A DNA stretch of 64,000 nucleotides from DASPSM01 sp963800135. Its GTDB lineage: Bacteria; Planctomycetota; Planctomycetia; Planctomycetales; Planctomycetaceae. A program made the translations under genes and the position numbers. Within the stretch, counting starts at the first letter, position 1; each line of letters starts with the position of its first letter. This document shows positions 54,872 to 62,118 of the stretch, piece by piece. Under the pieces are notes generated by a model, which was given only the letters and a program-made list of their open reading frames with translations, was not told the DNA's origin and ran no database searches. The stretch is from the NCBI GenBank assembly GCA_963800135.1, contig CAWCZR010000021.1, forward strand, positions 62,001 through 126,000, given 5' to 3'.

Positions 54872-56422
54872 CTACTGCGGCTTGGAAATGCCGAGCTTCT
54901 TCAGCTTCCACTGCAACGTGGAGCGCTTCATCCCCAAGCGGGCGGCGGCCCCATTCGGCCCGCCAAGCACCCAGCCAGTCTCGCGGAGGACAACGAGGAT
55001 GTGCTCTCGCTCGGCATCGGCGAGCGTGACCGCTGCGGCGGGCGGCGCGGGGGCCTCGATCCGAGTGGGCTGCAGGTCGCCAGGAGGAATGTGAAGCGAA
55101 GAGCCCGGAGAAAGAATCACTGCTCGCTCGATGACATTCTGCAGCTCACGGACGTTGCCCGGCCACGGATAGTGCACCAAGGCATCTATAACGGAGGACG
55201 GGATTGTTTCGATCCGACGTCCCATCCGCCGGGCGAACTGCTGGGTGAAATGGCGGACCAGTTTTGGGATGTCGTCACGGCGTTCTCGTAGCGGTGGTAA
55301 CATCACCGGGAAAACATTCAGGCGGTAGTAGAGGTCTTCGCGGAATCGGCCGTCGGCGACCATTGCAGCCAAGTCGCGGTGCGTGGCTGCTACCAGCCGC
55401 ACGTCGACTTTGATCGTCTTCGTGCCACCCAGGCGCTCGAACTCCTGCTCCTGCAGCACTCGAAGCAGCTTAGGCTGAAGCTCCGCAGGAATGTCGCCGA
55501 CCTCGTCGAGGAACAGTGTCCCTTTGTCGGCGAGCTCAAAGCGGCCGACCTTCTGGCTCACGGCACCGGTAAAGGCGCCCTTTTCGTGGCCAAACAGCTC
55601 GCTCTCTAAAAGTCCCGTGGGAATGGCAGCACAGTTCAGCTTGACGAACGTGCGGCCCTGCCGCGGGCTCAAGTTGTGAAGTGCCCGGGCGACGAGCTCC
55701 TTGCCGGTGCCCGTTTCGCCGCGAATCAGGACTGTGGATCCCGTGGGGGCGACCGTTTCGACCTCCTTCAGCACTCGCAGGAGCGCCTCGCTTCCTCCGA
55801 CGATATCTCCGAAATTGTGTTCCTTGCGGACCTCTTCTTCCAGGTACGCATTCTCCCTGGCCAGCCGGTCCTTGAGTGCCGCGATTTCCTGAAAGGCGAG
55901 AGCGTTCTCTACGGCCAAGCCCACGTGATTGGCGACCTGTCGCAGAAAGTCCAAGTCAGCCGTGTCGTACGCGGACGGCAGTTTATTGGCGAAAACCAGC
56001 GTACCCAGCCGCCGCCGAGCCGTGGTCAGCGGGACCTCGCACAGGCACTGGATCCCGTACGGCTGCACTCGTTCCAATAATCGCGGCCAGCGCCTCAGCT
56101 CCTCGGTACTGGAAAGGATGAGCGGCTGTTGGGTCTGCCAGACGAGACCCGCTGGGTCGTCTTGAAGGGGGAGGACGATCGCGGGCGTGAGCGGGCCGGG
56201 CTCGGAAGCAACTCCGACGTGCAAGCGCATGGTGTTGGTCGCTGCCTCGTGGAGGACTACGACCACGTAATCGAAGCGCACCAGTTGATGAAGCCGGCCG
56301 GCCAGTTCTTGGAACAGCCCCTCCAGATCGCGATGCGAGATAATTGCCTCCGAGACGGCAAGCAGGGCGCGGTAGCGCTCGCCGCGAGCCTTTCCTTGCG
56401 CATCACCCTGAAACCCTGCCAT
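54872..56422 (-). CDS. Sigma-54 enhancer-binding protein with GAF domain
   Basis: The 516-residue protein has a GAF-type sensor (about 20-175), a linker helix, and the AAA+ domain (about 205-430): Walker A GETGTGKE (235-242), the sigma-54 loop GAFTGA (282-287) and Walker B LFLDE (303-307). A Fis-type HTH lies at the C-terminus (GGPNGAAARLGMKRSTLQWKLKKLGI). It is FhlA/NorR-like in layout. The target promoters are unknown; the transport genes downstream are candidates. IS630 copy 3 lies 89 bp upstream of its start. Confidence 0.92.
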   Translation of the reverse strand: MAGFQGDAQGKARGERYRALLAVSEAIISHRDLEGLFQELAGRLHQLVRFDYVVVVLHEAATNTMRLHVGVASEPGPLTPAIVLPLQDDPAGLVWQTQQPLILSSTEELRRWPRLLERVQPYGIQCLCEVPLTTARRRLGTLVFANKLPSAYDTADLDFLRQVANHVGLAVENALAFQEIAALKDRLARENAYLEEEVRKEHNFGDIVGGSEALLRVLKEVETVAPTGSTVLIRGETGTGKELVARALHNLSPRQGRTFVKLNCAAIPTGLLESELFGHEKGAFTGAVSQKVGRFELADKGTLFLDEVGDIPAELQPKLLRVLQEQEFERLGGTKTIKVDVRLVAATHRDLAAMVADGRFREDLYYRLNVFPVMLPPLRERRDDIPKLVRHFTQQFARRMGRRIETIPSSVIDALVHYPWPGNVRELQNVIERAVILSPGSSLHIPPGDLQPTRIEAPAPPAAAVTLADAEREHILVVLRETGWVLGGPNGAAARLGMKRSTLQWKLKKLGISKPQ

Positions 56423-56510
56423 GGCGAATGCCCTGAACGACCCCAGCTCCGAAACGATCAGGAGGGAGTTGCCCTCCTGCTATTCGCAGTCGCGTGAGCG
56501 AACGAGATTC

Positions 56511-57689
56511 TAAATAAAACCTCCACCGAAGCGGAGCGCTAAGCGGCTAAGGAGTACAGGTCTGTGAAGCTGGCCGTTTGCAGGAAAAATGTTTTTTGAG
56601 CCGCGGGCCAATCGGTGACTTCTCGCAGGAGTTCGTCGATCGACTGACAGCGGTGATTGCGGGTGATCGTCTCGTGGAGGTGCCACCAGACGCGCTCGAT
56701 GGGATTCGTCTCGGGCGCGTACTTCGGAAGAAAGTGGAGGACAATTCGACCGGGGTGTTGAAGCAGGTAATCGCGGATGGCGCGGCAATCGTGGAATTTG
56801 GCGTTGTCGCAGACCACATGGATCACCCGATAGGACCGCAGTTGCCGACGCAGGTCGTCGAGGTGGGCCACGAAGAGCGCCGCGTTGCGTTGCTTTCCTG
56901 GAGCCGACAACAACAGCCGTCCTGTCCGCCAGTGAAGCGATCCAGCCAAATGCCGTTTTTCGTTGTTGCCTGGCGTGACGACCTCGGCTTGCTGGCCGCG
57001 ACGCATCCACATCGACCCGATCTTGGGGTTCAAATGGACATCCACTTCGTTCTGGAACACAACGGTCTCGTTGGCCGGCAGTTGTCCGATGAATCGCTGG
57101 ATTTGCTGCAGCTTCCGGGCATGCTCCGGATTGCGCGGCCCGACGACCGGCCGGGGACGACGCCAGACAAACTCCCGCCGGTGCATCCCCCGGCGGACCG
57201 TTTCGGGGCTCACGCGGATGCGTTCCTGTTCCCACAACAGCAAGGCCAACAGACCGCACGACCAGCGGCTCCGGAAGAAGCCGAAGTCCTGCGGCGTCGA
57301 CTTCAACAGCCACCGCACGACGAAAATCAGCCACGAAGGAACTGTGTCTGGTTGTTCTTCGGTTCGCAAAGCCATTCCCAGCCGACCTGTCGCAAACTCC
57401 CGTTTCACCGAGCGGATCAAAGTCGGGCTGGCAAAGGTGGCCGCGCGGATCTCGCGGTAGGAACGTCCTTCGGCCAGCAACAACAGGACCAGTGCTCGCC
57501 GAGCCGTCCGCGCTGTCCGCAAGGTCTTCAAACACGTTTTGCGTTCCCGCGTCGAAAGACGAAGATGGCCATCCATGGCTTGGTCTCCGGGGATTGTGGT
57601 CGTCTATCACCCACAACCTTAGAGCCAAGCCTGTTTTCTACTCCAGATCATTCTCCCTCCGCGCTACGCACGGTGCGAGGTCTTATTTA
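56511..57689 (-). mobile_element. IS630-family element, copy 3
   Basis: This 1179-bp element has the same TA ends and inverted repeats as copy 1 and the same orientation, with only a few substitutions. The insertion separates the enhancer-binding protein gene from DNA to its right. Confidence 0.93.
56539..57576 (-). CDS. IS630-family transposase, intact
   Basis: The 345-residue protein differs from copy 1 by about two residues (GPRNPEHA instead of GPRDPEHA, and TDWPAAQ instead of TDWAAAQ). The frame over YAPETNPIERVWW is intact. The FQNE replacement of the first Asp is also present. Confidence 0.9.
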   Translation of the reverse strand: MDGHLRLSTRERKTCLKTLRTARTARRALVLLLLAEGRSYREIRAATFASPTLIRSVKREFATGRLGMALRTEEQPDTVPSWLIFVVRWLLKSTPQDFGFFRSRWSCGLLALLLWEQERIRVSPETVRRGMHRREFVWRRPRPVVGPRNPEHARKLQQIQRFIGQLPANETVVFQNEVDVHLNPKIGSMWMRRGQQAEVVTPGNNEKRHLAGSLHWRTGRLLLSAPGKQRNAALFVAHLDDLRRQLRSYRVIHVVCDNAKFHDCRAIRDYLLQHPGRIVLHFLPKYAPETNPIERVWWHLHETITRNHRCQSIDELLREVTDWPAAQKTFFLQTASFTDLYSLAA

Positions 57690-58211
57690 GCGTACCCTGG
57701 GAATAGGCACGCTGCATGGGATCAGTCGGACAACTCTGAGCTGTGAGCGGCAACCCAAAACACGAGCCCGAGGAGCTCCGCCGTGTCTTGCAAAAAGACA
57801 ACCGTTTTCCGAGATCGTCATCAAACGACCGATAAGTGCCGCCGTCACGGGCACCGCCAACTCATCCGTTTTTCGACGCGCAGTTCCGTGCCCCAGATTG
57901 CCATACCTTTTGGCGGACGGCAGCCTCGCGCTGACAGAGCAGATCAAAGGCCCTGAAATCGGCGGCAGAATTCGAACGTTTTTTGGGGCGCGTCGTTTGC
58001 GGCTGCAGTGTTCGAGGTTCGCGCCGTCGACCCCCGAGCCACAAAACCGAGGCTCGGAGTCCGCGCAAGGGACGGCTGGGGGTCGCTGCGGGAGAGCGAA
58101 AAACGTTGATTCGCCGGCCCGATCAGTGTAACTACCGTATCGACGGTGTGTGCAAGCGTTAGAATCGAATCCATCTGGGAGATCCCGTTCGATTTGTTGG
58201 GAGTGAATTTC
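57690..58211. other. Gene-free region with dispersed repeat C
   Basis: This 522-bp gap between IS630 copy 3 and the zinc-ribbon gene consists mostly of repeat C (57805-58130). I see no gene. Confidence 0.45.
57805..58130. repeat. Dispersed intergenic repeat, copy C (longest)
   Basis: It contains CGACCGATAAGTGCCGC (57826-57842), AACTCATCCG (57859-57868), AATCGGCGGCAGAATTCGA (57957-57975) and AACGTTGATTCGCC near 58102; each is shared with other copies. Confidence 0.75.
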
Positions 58212-60234
58212 ATGCCAGCGAATTCGGGCCTGCCGGACAATCCGCAGCGGATCTCCCTCGTCTGCGATTGCGGGAAAAAGCTTGCCGCCGGCGCGACGCA
58301 GTCCGGGAAACGGCTCAAGTGCCCTTCGTGCGGCCACGCCGTTGTTGTGCCGCCTGTGCAGGGAGGCGTCGTTCCGACCCCAGCGGAAACAACGTCGGCA
58401 CCTCATCAAAAGAGGCGCAAGCGGCGGTTCACGCGCGTTCTGTTGATGCTCATGCTTTGGTCGCTGCCCATCGCGGGTGTCGTGGTGCCGGCGCTTATCT
58501 TCGCTTCGACGGAAAATGGCGACAGCAGGCGCGAATCGACGCTGCCAATACGGAAGTGAGGGAGGCAGTCAAAGGGGCCGATGGCTGGCTGAAGCTGGGA
58601 AGCGCGAAAGAAGCAGAGGATGTCGAACAGCGATTGACGAAGGCGATCGCCGCGAAGGATGTTTCCCCAAATGCCAACACGGAGGCCAACGCGGACGGCG
58701 TGCTCGAAAAGGTGCGGACGCGGTGCGCGGAACTGGCAGCCGATTCCCTCTTCGAATCGGCGAAAACCAAGCTCGACGCGAAGGCAATCGTTGAAGCCGT
58801 CGCGCTGCTGCAGCGGTACGTTTCCGACCGCCACGCCACGAAAAAGGCCGAGGCCAAGCAGTTGCTCGCCGATTGCGATCTGGCGACCTCGGATGCGGCG
58901 GCGATCAAGACACTCATGGCGCTGAGCGATGAACAATTCGAGCATTTCAGAAAGTCGGGGAAACTAGACGGCCGCCAAATCGCGCACCCGATTTTGGTTG
59001 AGCTGTGCGCGACAACACTGCGGCGAAACCTGGAAACGGCCAATCGGCGCCGCGAAGAAAACAAGATTGCCGAAGCGAATCGTCAGACAGAAGAAGCCAA
59101 GATTGCCGAAGCGAAGCGTCTAGAGTCGCAACGCATTGCTCTCGCGGGCCGCGACGATCGCCGATTCACCGCGTCGAAGGACAAGGCGAGTCGAGGGGCC
59201 CCTCAAGCGATGCGGCTGTGCAGCTCGAGTATCTCCAGCACATCGGGGTGAGTCCGGGCGGGCCCGGGAGCATCGCTGCGAATGCCTGGATGCTCCTCCA
59301 ACCAGGCAACGACCCCGAAACAGTCAAGGCCGCTGAGGACTCGCTTTTGAAGCTGCTTCCTGCCGTTGGCAGCGGCCTCACGATGAATGACGCGCTGATC
59401 CTTAGGGCAGTGCATCGCTGCGGCCATGAGCGTATTTCGCGTGCCATTGAAAGCGCGTGGTTCGCCAGCGGGTTTACTCCTGTCACTCTTGGCAACGAAG
59501 AAAACCGACGCTTCATGGCCTATCTAAACGGCCCGAAGCTGAAGGAAGACATCGCCAGAGCAAAGGCGGACGAGGAAACGAAGCGGAAGCTCGAGCAGGC
59601 CGCTGCTGAGGAGAAGCAGGCCATTGACGATGCGAAGGAGATTGCGGCCGTTGGCGAATTGAGGGCATCTGGCCGGAAGCTACTCCCACGCGCAAAACAC
59701 GAAACACCCGAAAGGATTAAGGCCGCTGAAGACAAGCTTCTGCAGCTGCTTCCTGCCCTGGGGAGCGGCCTAACCATGGATGACGCGACTTTCCTTATGG
59801 ACGTCCATCGCTCGGGCAATAAGCGTGTCTCGCCTGCCATCGAAAGCGCGTGGGCGGCCAGCAAGGTAATCCAGGCCTGGATAGCTCAGCTACGCGAGAA
59901 GATGGGTAGCGCGCCATGGCAAACGGATTACATCTTCAGAGCGATAAAGCACGTCCCTAACAACTACAATTACGCATTCACGCGGGCGGGAGTGCTCAAG
60001 ACATGGCCGAAGGAGGCGTTACAGATATGGAATGAAGCCCACCCCAACGAACCCAAGATACGCGGCCCTTCTGGGGATTTGATTCCTGCGGGCTTGAACG
60101 ATAATTTGAAAGCCACATCTGGAGGCGGAGGGAACACTGCTCGGTTGCACGACGACAAAACTAGCGCGCCAGTGCATCCCACCCGACAACGAGCCGACGG
60201 AATGGGTGCCGCGGCAGGGGGGGCGGCACATTGA
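58212..60234 (+). CDS. Zinc-ribbon membrane protein with duplicated C-terminal module, frameshifted
   Basis: The ATG at 58212 follows GGGAG. The N-terminus is a zinc ribbon (CDCGKKLAAGATQSGKRLKCPSCGHAV, four Cys), followed by a basic stretch and a membrane segment (VLLMLMLWSLPIAGVVVPALIF). After a frameshift near 58530 comes a long helical region (Glu/Lys/Ala-rich). A second shift near 59190 leads to two related blocks: KAAEDSLLKLLPAVGSGLTMNDA...AIESAW and KAAEDKLLQLLPALGSGLTMDDA...AIESAW. Each frameshift disappears with one base. No function is known. Confidence 0.65.
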
Positions 60235-60259
60235 ATCGTTCGCGGGTGGTCCGTGCAGA

Positions 60260-60413
60260 CAACGTTTTGCAAAGGTGGTCGTAAGACCTTACGCCGTAAT
60301 GGGGGCCTTCCTCGCAACCTCGTGGCTCTCCGCCGGATCGGGGCGGGGCCGGCGATTCGAGACCGGAAAACCAAACCGGCATAACGCTTTATGACCACCT
60401 TTGCAAAACGTTG
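60260..60413. mobile_element. MITE-like element with 21-bp perfect inverted ends
   Basis: CAACGTTTTGCAAAGGTGGTC (60260-60280) and its exact complement (60393-60413) bound a 154-bp element that carries no gene; pairing continues imperfectly inward for about 20 nt. It lies directly after the zinc-ribbon gene stop. No target-site repeat was clear. Confidence 0.75.
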
Positions 60414-60550
60414 AGAGCTTGGGACGACTCGGACCTCACTCCGCCAGGGTACAATTGGCGACGACGCCCCGTCTCCCATTACACAACCGGCGCACTCGGG
60501 AGAGGTTCCCTGCCGACGTTCGGCAGCGCGGTAAAGAGGTAAAGAGGTTG

Positions 60551-60575
60551 AAAAAAAGACGGTACGTGTACCGTC
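60551..60575 (-). terminator. Orphan rho-independent terminator on minus strand
   Basis: A perfect 18-nt palindrome (GACGGTAC/GTACCGTC) is followed, on the minus strand, by seven T and flanked by GGTTG/CAACC. No minus-strand gene lies upstream, so the transcript it ends may be a small RNA. Confidence 0.6.
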
Positions 60576-60877
60576 CAACCTTGGAGCGCTGCCCCGTGTC
60601 TCGATCGTCGTGCGTCCCGTCCTATCGTCTTCGCTAGGGCCGCGGTCTGGCGATCGTCACGATCTACGGCCGCAATTACGACCTCGGGCCGTTCGGCTCT
60701 CGTGGGTCGCACGCGATGGCGCAGAATGCCCGCGAAAAGGCGGACGGTCGGACGGGCCTACGCGTTCAGATTCTGGCCGGCGATCTTGACCGTTTCTCCT
60801 GAGAAATTCAGCATTATAACCCGTCCATGTCCGCCGTTCCGGGATCCCGCGAGTGGCAGTTCCGTTTACTCAAACCT

Positions 60878-60916
60878 TTTCTGAAATTCCAGAAAAACGA
60901 CCCAGTTTCTGAAACT
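60878..60916. promoter_or_regulatory. Inverted repeats upstream of the recombinase
   Basis: TTTCTG-AAATTC-CAGAAA (60878-60895) and AGTTTCTGAAACT (60904-60916) both contain a TTTCTGAAA-like core. They could be binding sites of the recombinase or its regulator. Confidence 0.5.
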
Positions 60917-61001
60917 CGTTGTCCAGGATCTGGGAACGCTGTGAAGGCGGTCGGCGTCCAATATCGAGACGCACATTCAAGTCTGACAACAGAGCAATTC
61001 C

Positions 61002-61625
61002 GTGATCGCCTCTTCCGACGGCGCTCGCCTTGTCGGATACGCTCGGGTCAGCACGGAAGGCCAAGAGCTGGCTCTCCAACTCGATGCCCTGCGAAATCAC
61101 GGAGTCGCAAACGAGCTGATTTTCACCGACAAGGCGTCGGGCGCGAAGCGTGACCGGCCAGGGCTCGATGCCTGCTTCCGCGAGCTTCGCTCCGGCGACA
61201 TCTTGCTGGTCTGGCGTCTCGACCGACTGGGAAGATCGGTCCGCCACCTGGTCACGCTGATCGATCAGCTTCAGGACCTTGGCGTTGAATTCCGGTCCGT
61301 CTGCGACGGCGCCATCGACACGACAACGCCCTCGGGCGAGTTAATCCTTCACATCTTCTCATCGCTCGCACAATTCGAGCGACGGCTCATCCAGGAGCGG
61401 ACCAAAGCCGGTCTCGCCGCCGCTCGTGCCCGGGGTCGCACGGGTGGTCGGCCCCCACTGACTCTAAACGACGCCAAGGTAGCGCTTGCCAATAAACTCT
61501 TCGCCGATAAGTCAGTGGATCCGGATGACATCTGCGCGACTTTGAAGATTTCGAAGACCACCCTGTACCGCTATGTGGAAATCGCGACAGGGCGCGTGAT
61601 TCGGTCGCGGAATCACCCACGTTGA
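61002..61625 (+). CDS. Serine recombinase (resolvase/invertase type)
   Basis: The 207-residue protein has the catalytic domain of resolvases: YARVSTEGQELALQLDAL with the nucleophile Ser at about 16, LVWRLDRLGRSVRHL, and FSSLAQFERRLIQERTKAGLAAARARGRTGGRPP, then a HTH (DDICATLKISKTTLYRYV). This is the Tn3-resolvase/Gin size and order. It starts with GTG at 61002. No transposase gene is adjacent, so its element, if any, is not obvious. Confidence 0.92.
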   Translation: MIASSDGARLVGYARVSTEGQELALQLDALRNHGVANELIFTDKASGAKRDRPGLDACFRELRSGDILLVWRLDRLGRSVRHLVTLIDQLQDLGVEFRSVCDGAIDTTTPSGELILHIFSSLAQFERRLIQERTKAGLAAARARGRTGGRPPLTLNDAKVALANKLFADKSVDPDDICATLKISKTTLYRYVEIATGRVIRSRNHPR

Positions 61626-62118
61626 CTCCGACCCACCGATCAGCCGAGCCAAAAACTCATGCGATTCTCGGGACCCTTTTAGGACGCCAGATTGCCATGC
61701 GTTTGGCGGAATCGGGCCTCAGGCTGCGAAGCGGGGAAAAACGCCGCGAAATCGGCGGCAGAATTCGACGTTGTCGACGCGTAGTTGACGCGCCAGACTT
61801 TCCCAGTCCCCTAACCCCCCCGCCACCACGTGGCTCTCAACAATCGGGCCGGCCGGTCCCTGGCCGCACTAGACTAGCCCATCGAATCCGTCGGAAACCC
61901 CGAAGGATACCGCTGAAATTCGGCTCCGCACTCCCTTACACCGTTGTTCAGGCCCTGGGCGACTGCTAGCCTGAGAAGTAATTGACCGCATCTCACACGT
62001 CTGTTGTTCCCTCGCGTCGAGTCGCGATCTCGGGGGTGCATGCAGGTCGCACTGTCCCGATTTTCTGCCTTGAGCGGCAGATCCCAATCTCCACAGAGTC
62101 GGCGTCAGGGGTGTACCT
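61626..62118. other. Gene-free region with dispersed repeat D
   Basis: A 493-bp gap between the recombinase and the kinase gene, with repeat D (61640-61785). No gene seen. Confidence 0.4.
61640..61785. repeat. Dispersed intergenic repeat, copy D
   Basis: AACTCATGCG (61654-61663), a GCCAGATTGCCAT stretch like copy C, and AATCGGCGGCAGAATTCGA (61750-61768) define it. The CGACCGATAAG start motif is reduced. Confidence 0.7.

Larger units (their letters stand above)
60414..61001. other. Gene-free region before the recombinase
   Basis: 588 bp without a convincing gene. It includes a terminator for the minus strand (60551-60575), a TAAAGAGG direct repeat near 60532-60547, and short palindromes just before the recombinase. 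Confidence 0.45.
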
